Shown: positions 38,326 to 47,096 of the stretch, in pieces | Layout: each line of letters starts with the position of its first letter | Position numbering within the stretch: position 1 is the first letter of the stretch | Assembly: GCF_004167665.1 (NCBI RefSeq) | Contig: NZ_SEWE01000036.1 | Span: 1-47,404 of the forward strand | Length of the DNA: 47,404 nt | Direction: 5' to 3' | Source: Hymenobacter persicinus | Lineage (GTDB): Bacteria; Bacteroidota; Bacteroidia; Cytophagales; Hymenobacteraceae | Notes under the pieces: model-generated | Seen by the model: the letters and a program-made list of their open reading frames with translations, nothing else | Databases searched by the model: none | Told to the model about the DNA's origin: nothing | Made by a program: the position numbers and the translations under genes

Positions 38326-38934
38326 ATGGCGCTTTTAGTTCTTGTCCGCCACGGCCAGTCCGTGGCCAACCTAGCCAACGTCTTTACCGGCTGGCTTGAC
38401 GTGGCTCTCACGCCCCAGGGCGAAGCCGAGGCCCGCCAAGCCGGCCAGCGCCTGCACGCCCTGCACTTCGACCTAGCCTACTGCTCGACGCTGATTCGTT
38501 CCCGGCGCACGCTGGAGCTAATTCTGGCCCAGCTTCACCAGGACTCGGTACCCGTCGTGGCGGCCGACGCCCTACGGGAGCGGATGTACGGGGCTTTGCA
38601 GGGCCTCAATAAGGCCGAAACCATCCGCAAGTACGGGGAGGACCAGGTCAACCGCTGGCGACGCAGCTACGAGGATGCCCCGCCCGAGGGCGAAACCCTG
38701 CACCACACCCAGCAGCGCGTGTTTGCGTATTTTGAAACCGAAATCGGGCCGCAGCTCCGCCGGGGCAAAAACGTGCTGGTCGTGTCCCACGGCAATACGC
38801 TGCGGGCCCTGCGCATGCAGCTCGAAGGCCTGAGCGTGGCCCAGGTCGAAGCCCTGGAAATCCCGACCGGCGGCATCCGGGCCTATGATCTGGACCCCGA
38901 TCTGCGCATCCGCCGGGCCTGGGACCTGCCGTAA
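38326..38934 (+). CDS. gpmA: 2,3-bisphosphoglycerate-dependent phosphoglycerate mutase
   Basis: 202 residues from MALLVLVRHGQSVANLANVF, a glycolytic mutase interconverting 3- and 2-phosphoglycerate through a phosphohistidine. The RHG phosphoacceptor (LVRHGQS), FTGWLDVALTPQGEAEA, the ERMYGALQGLNKAETIRKYG signature with RRSYEDAPPEGE, and the second histidine in VLVVSHGNTLRAL are all present. The usual FTGW and ERxYGxLQGLNKAE elements separate it from generic histidine phosphatases. Slightly shorter than E. coli GpmA (250), as in many Bacteroidota. The ATG three codons earlier (38317) overlaps a possible promoter. Confidence 0.94.
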   Translation: MALLVLVRHGQSVANLANVFTGWLDVALTPQGEAEARQAGQRLHALHFDLAYCSTLIRSRRTLELILAQLHQDSVPVVAADALRERMYGALQGLNKAETIRKYGEDQVNRWRRSYEDAPPEGETLHHTQQRVFAYFETEIGPQLRRGKNVLVVSHGNTLRALRMQLEGLSVAQVEALEIPTGGIRAYDLDPDLRIRRAWDLP

Positions 38935-39028
38935 GACTCGGGCAAAGGCGGGGCGCGGGTCGGCAAAAAGCCGCCGGCCTACGTATTGCCCCTAGATTGT
39001 CGTTCGTCTCACTCTTACCCGCCGCGCT

Positions 39029-39667
39029 ATGTCGTCCGAGGTGTTAGCTCATTTGCTGGAGCACAAAGTCGTTTCCATTATCCGGGGGGCCGACCCCGAC
39101 CGGCTCGTCGATATCGTGCGGGCCCTGCATGCGGGCGGCGTCCGGTCGGTGGAAATTACCATCAACTCGCCCAAAGCCATGGCCGGCATCGAACGGCTCA
39201 GCGCGGAGCTGGGCGAGCAGATGATGATTGGGGCCGGCACCGTGCTCGACCCCGAAACGGCCCGCGCGGCCCTGCTGGCCGGGGCCCGGTTTATCATTTC
39301 GCCCACCCTGAACGTGAAAACCATCCGGATGACCAAGCGCTACGGCGCCATCAGCATTCCCGGGGCCTTCACGCCCACCGAAATCCTGACCGCCTACGAG
39401 CACGGCGGCGACATCATCAAGGTGTTTCCGGCCACGCTGGGCGCCGGCTACCTCAAGGACATTGCCGGCCCCCTGCCCCACATTCCGCTCATGCCCACCG
39501 GCGGCGTCACGCTGGCCAACATCCGCGACCTGCACGCGGCCGGCGCCGTGGCCTTCGGGCTGGGCAGCTCCCTGGTCGATACCAAAACCCCGGCTACGCC
39601 CGAGTACCTGACCGCGCTGACCGACAAGGCCCGGCAATTTGTGCAGGCCGTTTCCGCCGGTAACTAA
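39029..39667 (+). CDS. dgoA: 2-dehydro-3-deoxy-6-phosphogalactonate/gluconate aldolase
   Basis: 212 residues; KDPG/KDPGal class I aldolase splitting 2-keto-3-deoxy-6-phosphosugar acid into pyruvate and glyceraldehyde 3-phosphate. E42 in SVEITINSP and the Schiff-base K131 in DIIKVFPA match the family catalytic pair; R19 in SIIRG and the GAGTVLDPE and MPTGGVTLANI phosphate-binding motifs are present. First gene of a four-gene run with dehydratase, kinase and lactonase, which makes 2-dehydro-3-deoxy-6-phosphogalactonate the likely physiological substrate. Only 11 bases separate it from dgoD. Confidence 0.93.
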   Translation: MSSEVLAHLLEHKVVSIIRGADPDRLVDIVRALHAGGVRSVEITINSPKAMAGIERLSAELGEQMMIGAGTVLDPETARAALLAGARFIISPTLNVKTIRMTKRYGAISIPGAFTPTEILTAYEHGGDIIKVFPATLGAGYLKDIAGPLPHIPLMPTGGVTLANIRDLHAAGAVAFGLGSSLVDTKTPATPEYLTALTDKARQFVQAVSAGN

Positions 39668-39678
39668 CCTTTCGCAAT

Positions 39679-40827
39679 ATGAAAATCACGGGCTTCCAGC
39701 TGTATCAGGTGCCGCCGCGCTGGCTTTTTCTTAAGATCGAAACCGACCAGGGCATCGTGGGCTGGGGCGAGCCGGTGGTGGAAGGCCGCGCGGCCACGGT
39801 GCACGCGGCCGTACAGGAGCTGATGCAGAACCTGATTGGGAAAGACCCCGCCAACATCGAGGACCACTGGCAGGTGATGTACCGGGGCGGCTTCTACCGC
39901 GGCGGGCCCATCCTGATGAGCGCCCTGGCCGGCATCGACCAGGCCCTGTGGGACATCAAGGGCAAATTCCTCGGCGTGCCGATTCACCAGCTGCTCGGCG
40001 GCAAGGCCCGCGACACGATGCGCGTGTACTCCTGGATTGGCGGCGACCGGCCGGAGCACGTGAGCCAGGCCGCCCAGGATGTCATCGACAAGGGCTTCAC
40101 GGCCGTCAAGATGAACGCCACCGAGGAAATGGGCTACGTCGACTCCTACGCCAAAATCGACGCCGCCGTGGCCCGCATTGCGGCCGTGCGCACCGTGGGT
40201 GGCCCTCACCTGGGCATCGGCATCGACTTTCACGGCCGGGTGCACAAGCCCATGGCCAAGCTGCTGGCCAAAGAGTTGGAGCAGTTTCGACCCATGTTTA
40301 TTGAAGAGCCCGTGCTGGCCGAAAACAGTGAAGGCCTGCGCGAAATTGCCCGACACACCTCCATTCCCATTGCTACCGGGGAACGGATGTTTTCGCGCTG
40401 GGACTTCAAAAAGCTGCTCACCGAAGGCTACGTCGACATCATTCAGCCCGACCTGAGTCACGCCGGCGGCATCACGGAGTGCAAGAAAATCATTTCCATG
40501 GCCGAGTGCTTCGACGTGGCCGCGGCGCCGCACTGCCCCCTCGGGCCCATTGCCCTGGCCGCCTGCCTGCAGGTGGACGCCACCTGCCACAACGTCTTTA
40601 TTCAGGAGCAGAGCCTGGGTATTCACTACAACAAGGCCAACGACCTGCTCGACTACCTAGCCGATCCGACCGTATTTAAGTACGAAAACGGCTTTGCTAA
40701 CATTCCCGACGGCCCCGGCCTGGGCATCGAAATCAACGAGGAGTACGTGAAGCAGCGGGCCGCCGTGGGCCACGACTGGCACAACCCCATCTGGCGCAAC
40801 ACCGACGGCAGCGTGGCCGAATGGTAA
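39679..40827 (+). CDS. dgoD: D-galactonate dehydratase
   Basis: 382 residues, full family length, enolase superfamily. The catalytic residues fall at the same numbers as in E. coli DgoD: D183 and H185 in IDFHGRVH, E209 in FIEEPV, E235 in TGERMF and H285 in APHCPLGP. Other family marks: VGWGEPVVEGRAATV, GGFYRGGPILMSALAGID and the C-terminal HDWHNPIWRNTDGSVAEW. It dehydrates D-galactonate to 2-dehydro-3-deoxygalactonate. It lies between dgoA and dgoK in one orientation, with an 11-base gap upstream and 95 bases downstream. Confidence 0.97.
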   Translation: MKITGFQLYQVPPRWLFLKIETDQGIVGWGEPVVEGRAATVHAAVQELMQNLIGKDPANIEDHWQVMYRGGFYRGGPILMSALAGIDQALWDIKGKFLGVPIHQLLGGKARDTMRVYSWIGGDRPEHVSQAAQDVIDKGFTAVKMNATEEMGYVDSYAKIDAAVARIAAVRTVGGPHLGIGIDFHGRVHKPMAKLLAKELEQFRPMFIEEPVLAENSEGLREIARHTSIPIATGERMFSRWDFKKLLTEGYVDIIQPDLSHAGGITECKKIISMAECFDVAAAPHCPLGPIALAACLQVDATCHNVFIQEQSLGIHYNKANDLLDYLADPTVFKYENGFANIPDGPGLGIEINEEYVKQRAAVGHDWHNPIWRNTDGSVAEW

Positions 40828-40922
40828 GCCCAAAGGGTTGCAGACCCGGCCTGTTCACTCCGTCATTTCCCGCATACCTAGCCTTTTTCCGCCGTTTAAA
40901 CTATTAACCCAAGCCCGAAGCT

Positions 40923-41915
40923 ATGCCCGCGCCAACCCGATTTCTGAGCTGTGACTGGGGAACCTCTTCGTTCCGGCTCAAGCTGGTGGAGCTGCCCGGC
41001 CTGCGGGTGCTGGCCCAGGCGGAGTCGGATGAGGGCAACGCGGCCACGTTTGCGGCCTGGCAGCAGTCCGGGCAGCCCGCCGGGCAGCGGGTGGCGTTTT
41101 ACCAGGGTATCCTGACCAAGCACCTGCGTACGCTCGAACAGCAGCAGGGTACCTCGCTCCACGACGTGCCGCTGGTGGTTTCGGGCATGGCCTCCTCGAC
41201 CATCGGAATGCGGGAGCTGCCCTACAAGCCCCTGCCCTTCGCCACCGACGGCTCGGACCTGACCACCCAGCTTTTTGCGCCCAGCGCTGCCTTCCCTTAT
41301 TCTCTGCTGCTGATTTCGGGGGTAAAAACCGCCGACGACGTGATGCGGGGCGAGGAAGTACAGTTAGTGGGCTGCCACTTCGCCACCTCCGACCAGGAGC
41401 AGCTGTTTCTGCACCCCGGGACCCACTGCAAGCACGTGCGCGTCCGCGGCGGGCAGGCCGTGGCTTTGGAAACCTACATGACCGGCGAATTTTTCGCGTT
41501 GCTGTCCTCGAAAAGTATTCTGGCCGCGTCCGTGAAGGCCGGTGGGGAGCTGAGCACTGGAGCCCATCGGCAGGCATTTGAGCGAGGAGTGCGCGACAGT
41601 ACTCAGGCCAATTTGCTCCACAACGCCTTCCGGGTGCGGACCAACGACCTGTTCGACAAGCTGTCCAAGCCCGCCAACTCGTACTATCTGAGCGGCATCC
41701 TCATCGGCGCCGAGCTCAGCACCTTCCCCGCCGACTACGCCGGCCACATCGTGGTGGCCGGAGAGCCCCACCTGCTGGAACACTACGCGGCGGCCCTGGA
41801 GCTGCTCGGCATCAGCGCCCGGGCGGCCTCCGTCACGCTCAAAGGAGCCGAGGAAGTGACGCTGCGCGGGCAGGCCGCGGTGCTGGCCCACGCCTGGCCC
41901 ACTCACCAACCCTAA
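40923..41915 (+). CDS. dgoK: 2-dehydro-3-deoxygalactonokinase
   Basis: 330 residues. ASKHA-type kinase of the DgoK family: phosphate loop FLSCDWGTSSFRLKLVE at the N-terminus, VPLVVSGMASSTIGMRE, LISGVKTADDVMRGEEVQLVG, LHPGTHCKHVRV and FFALLSSKSILAASV. It phosphorylates 2-dehydro-3-deoxygalactonate with ATP to give the substrate of the aldolase two genes upstream. Sixteen bases separate it from the lactonase gene. Confidence 0.94.
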   Translation: MPAPTRFLSCDWGTSSFRLKLVELPGLRVLAQAESDEGNAATFAAWQQSGQPAGQRVAFYQGILTKHLRTLEQQQGTSLHDVPLVVSGMASSTIGMRELPYKPLPFATDGSDLTTQLFAPSAAFPYSLLLISGVKTADDVMRGEEVQLVGCHFATSDQEQLFLHPGTHCKHVRVRGGQAVALETYMTGEFFALLSSKSILAASVKAGGELSTGAHRQAFERGVRDSTQANLLHNAFRVRTNDLFDKLSKPANSYYLSGILIGAELSTFPADYAGHIVVAGEPHLLEHYAAALELLGISARAASVTLKGAEEVTLRGQAAVLAHAWPTHQP

Positions 41916-41931
41916 CTTTTTCCCCGCGCCC

Positions 41932-42855
41932 ATGGCTCCTGCTGCCGCCCCCGCCGCCCCTGACCTGACTGCCGAGCTGCTGCTGCCGGCCCAGGCCGCG
42001 CTGGGCGAGGGTGCCCTGTGGAACGGGCAGGACCAGCGGCTCTACTGGGTGGATATCGAAGGCCGGGTGCTGCACATTTTCGACCCCGCCACCGGCCACG
42101 ACCGGCAGCTGCCTACCGGCTCTCGGGTCAGCACGGTGGTGCCCGCCGGCCCGGATTCGGTGCTCGTGGCCCTGCAAACCGGCATTCACCGCCTCCACAC
42201 TACCACGGGCGCCCTGACCCCGCTGACTCCGCCCCTGCCCGATCCTAACCTGCGCTACAACGACGGCAAGTGCGACCCGGCCGGCCGTTTCTGGGTCGGG
42301 ACGATGGTGCTCAACGATAAGCCCCGCGGCGCCGGCCTCTACCGCCTCGACGCCGACCACCGCCTCTACCAGCTGCTGGAGCACGTCACGATTTCCAACG
42401 GCTTGGTCTGGACCGCCGACCAGCGCACGATGTACTACATCGACACGCCCACGCTCAGCGTCCAGGCTTTCGACTACGACCACGCCACGGGCGCCATTGG
42501 CAACGGCCGCATTGCCCTCCGTTTTGCCGCCGGTGCAGGCTCCCCCGATGGCATGACCATCGACGCGGCGGGCAACCTGTGGATTGCGCTCTGGGGCGGC
42601 AGCCGAGTGGTTTGCCATAACCCGGTGAGCGGGCAGCTGCTGCAAACTGTGCACGTGCCGGCCCCGTACACCGCCTCCTGCGCCTTCGGGGGCCCCGACC
42701 TGCAAACCCTGTTCATCACTACGGCCCGCGCGGGGCTGAGCGAAGAAATTTTGCGGCAGTATCCGCACAGCGGCGACCTGTTTCAGGTTCGGCCCGGCGC
42801 AACGGGCGTACCGGCCAACAGTTACCGCGACCACACCAAAGACATTATAAACTGA
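41932..42855 (+). CDS. SMP-30/gluconolactonase family lactonase (probable galactonolactonase)
   Basis: 307 residues; SMP-30/regucalcin-type six-bladed propeller. Metal site marks: LGEGALWNGQDQRLYWVDIEG (Glu ligand), RYNDGKCDPAGRFWVGTM (Asn ligand and GRFW motif), ISNGLVWTADQRTMYYIDT (second Asn) and GSPDGMTIDAAGNLWIALWGG (Asp ligand). All four divalent-metal ligands expected for the fold are present. No signal peptide, so cytoplasmic. Last gene of the dgo run, where a lactonase opening D-galactono-lactone to galactonate fits; the sugar specificity is inferred from context only. Confidence 0.9.
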   Translation: MAPAAAPAAPDLTAELLLPAQAALGEGALWNGQDQRLYWVDIEGRVLHIFDPATGHDRQLPTGSRVSTVVPAGPDSVLVALQTGIHRLHTTTGALTPLTPPLPDPNLRYNDGKCDPAGRFWVGTMVLNDKPRGAGLYRLDADHRLYQLLEHVTISNGLVWTADQRTMYYIDTPTLSVQAFDYDHATGAIGNGRIALRFAAGAGSPDGMTIDAAGNLWIALWGGSRVVCHNPVSGQLLQTVHVPAPYTASCAFGGPDLQTLFITTARAGLSEEILRQYPHSGDLFQVRPGATGVPANSYRDHTKDIIN

Positions 42856-43051
42856 TATTCAGCCAGTAAACACGCATTTGATGAAAATTTTCAGCGAGGC
42901 CGGCGCAACGCATCTGCGCTACCGGCCGCCCTGAATTGGCCCCGTCGAAAGGGCAGTGCAGACTGCACCGTTCGGGCCCAGGCCGAAGTCGGAATGTAGC
43001 TGCAACTGGTTTTCCTGCGTACGACTAAGGGTTCACCATCCCGTCACGCGC

Positions 43052-45226
43052 ATGCCCCAGACGATTATTGTATCCAACCGCCTACCCACCAAAGTCCAGC
43101 GAACCGACGACAGCCTGTCCTTCCAGCCCAGTGAAGGCGGCCTGGCCACCGGCCTGGGCTCCATCTACCGCCAGGAAGGCAACATGTGGGTCGGCTGGCC
43201 CGGCCTGTTTGTGCAGGACGAGGCGGAGGAGCAGTACGTCACCGAGCAGCTGAGCGCCGACAGCATGGCACCGGTCTTCCTGACCGAAGCCGAAATCCGG
43301 GACTTCTACGAGGGCTTCAGCAACTCCACCCTCTGGCCCACTTTCCACTATTTCACCCAGTTTGCCACCTACGAGCAGACTCACTGGGACGCCTACGTGG
43401 CCGTGAACGAGAAATTCTGCGCCGCCGTGCTGGCCCACGCCGGCCCCGAAGACACCATCTGGGTGCACGACTACCAGCTGCTGCTGCTGCCCGAGATGCT
43501 GCGCCGGGCCCGGCCCGAGGCCACCATCGGCTTTTTCCTGCACATTCCGTTTCCCTCCTACGAGCTGATCCGGGTGCTGCCCTGGCGCTCCGAACTGCTG
43601 CGCGGGATGCTGGGCGCCGACCTGATTGGCTTCCACACCTTCGGCTACATGCGCCACTTCTTGAGCGCCGTGTCGCAGGTGCTGGGGCTGCCGGCCCAGA
43701 ACGGGCAGATTGAGGTGGAGCAGCGCGCCGTGCGCGTCGACGCGTTTCCGATGGGCATCGACTACGACCGGTACGCCGCCGCCGCCGACTCCGACGCGGC
43801 CCGCCAGCACGAGGCCGCCTACCGGGAAGTGCTGCGCGACACCCGTGTGATTTTGTCCATTGACCGGCTCGACTACACCAAAGGCATTGCCCAGCGCCTG
43901 CGGGCCTTCGAGCTGCTGCTGGCCCGCTACCCCGAGTGGCGCGAGCAGGTCAGCCTGATCATGCTCGTGGTGCCTTCCCGCGACCAGGTGGCGCAGTACG
44001 CCTCGCTCAAGGAGGAAATCGACGAGCTCGTGGGGCGCATCAACGCCCAGTTCCGCACCATCACCTGGACGCCCATCCACTACTTCTACCGCTCGCTGCC
44101 GCTCGAGGAGCTGGCCTCGCTGTACCGCTTGGCCGAGGTGGCGCTGGTAACGCCCATGCGCGACGGTATGAACCTGGTAGCCAAGGAGTTTATTGCCAGT
44201 AAGGCTGACCAACGGGGCGTGCTGATTCTGAGCGAGCGGGCCGGCGCGGCCCGGGAGCTGTCGGATGCGCTGATTATCAATCCTACCGATACGAACCAGC
44301 TAACCGAAGCCATGCACGACGCGCTGGTGATGCCCGAGGAGGAGCAGCGCCAGCGTATGACGGCCATGCAGGCTCTGGTAAGGCGTTACAACGTCTTTTC
44401 CTGGACCCGCCTGTTTCTCAATCAGCTGACCTACACCAAAATGAAGCAACAGACGCTGGCCACTGAATCGTTGGCCCCCGCCCCCACTACAATCTTGCTC
44501 GACGACTACAAAGCGGCTGACCAGCGCCTGCTCCTGCTCGACTACGACGGCACGCTGGTACCCTTCCACGCCAACCCCCAGCACGCCCGCCCCGACGAGG
44601 AGCTGCTGCTGCTGCGGGCCCTGACCGACATCAAGCAGAACCGGGTGGTTATCATCAGTGGGCGCGACCGAAATACGCTTGAAAGCTGGCTGGGCCACCT
44701 GCCCATCGACTTCATTGCCGAACACGGCGTGTGGCTGCGGGCCGCGGGCGAGGACTGGAACCTGTTTCAGCCCCTGCGCAACGACTGGAAACGGGAATTG
44801 CGTCCGGTGCTGGAGCTCTACGTGGCCCGCACGGCCGGTGCCTTTGTGGAAGAAAAGGACTACTCCCTGGTCTGGCACTACCGCCGCGCCGACGAAGAAC
44901 TCGGAGCCGTGCGCGCCCGGGAGCTGCTCAACCACCTTTCCTTCATGACGGCCAACACCGATTTGCAGGTCATGGAAGGCCATAAGGTTCTGGAAATCAA
45001 GAACGCCGGCATCAGTAAGGGCGCGGCGGCCACCCGCTGGCTCAGCCAAAACACCGCCGACTTCGTCCTCGCCGTCGGCGACGACCGGACCGATGAAGAT
45101 ACGTTCCGGGCCATGCCGCCCACGGCCTACACCATCCGGGTGGGCTCGGCCCCGCACTCCTCGGCCCGCTTCCACGTAGCCTCCCCCACCGAAGTGCGCC
45201 AGCTCTTGCGCAAGCTGCTGACGTAG
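43052..45226 (+). CDS. Bifunctional trehalose-6-phosphate synthase / trehalose-phosphatase
   Basis: 724 residues from MPQTIIVSNRLPTKVQ. Residues ~1-465 are a GT20 OtsA domain (SEGGLATGLGSIYRQEG, WVHDYQLLLLPEMLRRARPE, GFFLHIPFPSYELIRVLPW, SIDRLDYTKGIAQRL, VTPMRDGMNLVAKEFIAS). Residues ~490-724 are an OtsB-type HAD phosphatase with nucleophile D497 and D499 in LLLDYDGTLVPF, VIISGRDRNTLESWL, IAEHGVWLR, EIKNAGISKGAAATRWL and GDDRTDEDTF. The fusion makes trehalose from UDP-glucose and glucose-6-phosphate. The in-frame ATG at 42956 adds 32 unmatched residues and is rejected. It converges with the GH15 gene on a shared terminator. Confidence 0.96.
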   Translation: MPQTIIVSNRLPTKVQRTDDSLSFQPSEGGLATGLGSIYRQEGNMWVGWPGLFVQDEAEEQYVTEQLSADSMAPVFLTEAEIRDFYEGFSNSTLWPTFHYFTQFATYEQTHWDAYVAVNEKFCAAVLAHAGPEDTIWVHDYQLLLLPEMLRRARPEATIGFFLHIPFPSYELIRVLPWRSELLRGMLGADLIGFHTFGYMRHFLSAVSQVLGLPAQNGQIEVEQRAVRVDAFPMGIDYDRYAAAADSDAARQHEAAYREVLRDTRVILSIDRLDYTKGIAQRLRAFELLLARYPEWREQVSLIMLVVPSRDQVAQYASLKEEIDELVGRINAQFRTITWTPIHYFYRSLPLEELASLYRLAEVALVTPMRDGMNLVAKEFIASKADQRGVLILSERAGAARELSDALIINPTDTNQLTEAMHDALVMPEEEQRQRMTAMQALVRRYNVFSWTRLFLNQLTYTKMKQQTLATESLAPAPTTILLDDYKAADQRLLLLDYDGTLVPFHANPQHARPDEELLLLRALTDIKQNRVVIISGRDRNTLESWLGHLPIDFIAEHGVWLRAAGEDWNLFQPLRNDWKRELRPVLELYVARTAGAFVEEKDYSLVWHYRRADEELGAVRARELLNHLSFMTANTDLQVMEGHKVLEIKNAGISKGAAATRWLSQNTADFVLAVGDDRTDEDTFRAMPPTAYTIRVGSAPHSSARFHVASPTEVRQLLRKLLT

Positions 45227-45253
45227 CAGCTTGCCGCTAGCACAATGCCACAG

Positions 45254-45289
45254 AAAAGGCCCCGTTTCGCGCGAAGCGGGGCCTTTTTT
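45254..45289. terminator. Bidirectional terminator between the trehalose gene and GH15
   Basis: 11-bp stem AAAAGGCCCCG / CGGGGCCTTTT (45254-45264 with 45277-45287), continued inward through TTTCGC/GCGAAG; T6 to the right, A4 on the left. Confidence 0.9.
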
Positions 45290-45308
45290 ACATTGCCACT
45301 AGCTTGTT

Positions 45309-47096
45309 CTAGTGAGCCACGAACTGGGGCTGGTCCAGGCGCTGGGCAATGCGGTAGGCGGCATTGACCAAGCCCACATGGCTGTAGGCCTGGGGGAAGT
45401 TGCCCCACTGGGAGCCGGTTTTGGCGTCCACATCCTCACTGAGCAGGCCCAGGTGGTTGGTGTAAGTCAGCAGCTTCTCAAACTCCCGGGCCGCGTCGTC
45501 GAGGCGGCCCACGCAGGCCAGGGCCTCCACGTACCAGAAGGAGCAGATCAGGAACGTAGTTTCGGGCGTACCGAAGTCGTCGGGGTGGCGGTAGCGGTAA
45601 AACAGGCCCTCGGGCGTCTTGAGCTCTTTTTCCAGCTCCACCAGGTGGCGGCGCGCCTTGTCGGAAGCCGGGTCGAGGTAGCCCATCAGAATGAGCTGCA
45701 TGGTGCTGGCGTCGAGGTCGGACGAGCCGATGGCATTGGTATACACGCCCCGTTCGGCGTCGTAGCACTCCTCAATGCGGGCGCTGGCCTCGTCGATAAG
45801 CCGGGTGGAGCGGGCTTCCATAGCCGCATTGCCGAGGGTGCGGGCCACCTGCCGGGCGGCGTGGGCCCCGGCCCAGTGAAACAGGAACGTGTAGCAGTGG
45901 CGCTGGGCAATGTGGCGGAATTCCCACAGGCCGGCGTCGGGCTGGTCGAGGGTGGCTTCCATCAGGCGCAGCACCTCGGTGGCCAGCTTTTCGGGCGGGA
46001 GCTGGTCGGGGTGGGCAAAGCGGCAGTCGACGTACAGCGGCAGCAAAGCCACCAGCACCTGCCCATACACGTCGTTCTGCACGTGGGTGTAGGCATCGTT
46101 GCCGATGCGCACGGGCTGGTTGCCGAGGTAACCGGCCAGGGGCAGCTCAATTTCCACCAAGTCGGCCTTGCCGCTGATGCCGTAGAGCGGCTGGTACTTG
46201 TCGCGCACCTTGGTGGAGATGTTGGCAATGAAGTGGAAATAGCGCTCCATCTCCTCGAAGTGGCCGATGTTGTTAAAGGCCGTCAGGATGTAGTAGGTGT
46301 CGCGCATCCAGCAGTAGCGGTAGTCCCAGTTGCGGGTGCTGCCGGGCGCTTCGGGCAGGCTGGTGGTGCTGGCGGCAATGATGGCGCCGGTGTCTTCGTA
46401 CTGGTGAATTTTCAGGGCCAGGGCCGAGCGAATCACGGCCGCCTGGTGGAAGGTGCCAATGCTGGTGCTTTTCACCCACTTGTGCCAATAGTCCACCGTT
46501 TTACGCAAAAACTGCTCGGCCGTGGATTCCAGCGGCGCCTCCAGCGGGGCTCCGTAGGTGAGCACCAGGTACTTGGTCTCGTTGAGCACGAAGTCTTCCT
46601 CGTCGAGCACGTAGGTGAGCGGGATGTTGGTGGTGAGCCGGATTTCTTCCTCCAGGCCCAGAAACGCAATGTGGTTGGAGCTGCGGCGGCGGCTCAGCTC
46701 CAGTTCCCCGTACTGGCCCATCGGCCGGCAGGCCACCCGCACCCGGGGCGTGCCGGCCAGCGGCTCTACCTTCCGGATAAACATCAGGGGCTTGTAGTAC
46801 CGGTCGTATTGGGCAAAGCGCGGGGCAAAGTCCGTGACCCGGTAGCGGCCGTCGGGGGCGTCGATTTCGGTGCAGAGCACGTTGGTGTTGGCCTGGTAGT
46901 ACTGGCTGGTGCGGAACTCGGGCGCGGCGGGCCGGATGCTGAACTCGCCGCCCTTCTGGTCGTCGAGCAGGCTGCCAAACACGAAGCTGCTGTCGAAGCG
47001 GGGCCAGCAGAGCCAGCGCACGGCCGTATCGGTGCCGATAAGCCCGAGAAAGGCGCAGTTGCCGATCAGGCCCATGTCATAGGTGTGTTTCGTCAT
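45309..47096 (-). CDS. Glycoside hydrolase family 15 protein (glucoamylase or trehalase type)
   Basis: 595 residues from the ATG at 47096 (a TTG one codon earlier is in frame). N-terminal beta-sandwich ~1-230 beginning DMGLIGNCAFLGLIGTDTAV and LCWPRFDSSFVFGSLLD; the (alpha/alpha)6 barrel follows with GSTRNWDYRYCWMRDTYYIL, the GH15 active-site signature, then PLYGISGKADLVEIELP, LWEFRHIAQRHCYTFLFHWAG and, near the C-terminus, YRYRHPDDFGTPETTFLICS. No signal peptide, so cytoplasmic. GH15 enzymes of this bacterial group include glucoamylases and trehalases; its place beside the trehalose synthase gene makes trehalase or a related alpha-glucosidase plausible, though unproven. Confidence 0.93.
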   Translation of the reverse strand: MTKHTYDMGLIGNCAFLGLIGTDTAVRWLCWPRFDSSFVFGSLLDDQKGGEFSIRPAAPEFRTSQYYQANTNVLCTEIDAPDGRYRVTDFAPRFAQYDRYYKPLMFIRKVEPLAGTPRVRVACRPMGQYGELELSRRRSSNHIAFLGLEEEIRLTTNIPLTYVLDEEDFVLNETKYLVLTYGAPLEAPLESTAEQFLRKTVDYWHKWVKSTSIGTFHQAAVIRSALALKIHQYEDTGAIIAASTTSLPEAPGSTRNWDYRYCWMRDTYYILTAFNNIGHFEEMERYFHFIANISTKVRDKYQPLYGISGKADLVEIELPLAGYLGNQPVRIGNDAYTHVQNDVYGQVLVALLPLYVDCRFAHPDQLPPEKLATEVLRLMEATLDQPDAGLWEFRHIAQRHCYTFLFHWAGAHAARQVARTLGNAAMEARSTRLIDEASARIEECYDAERGVYTNAIGSSDLDASTMQLILMGYLDPASDKARRHLVELEKELKTPEGLFYRYRHPDDFGTPETTFLICSFWYVEALACVGRLDDAAREFEKLLTYTNHLGLLSEDVDAKTGSQWGNFPQAYSHVGLVNAAYRIAQRLDQPQFVAH

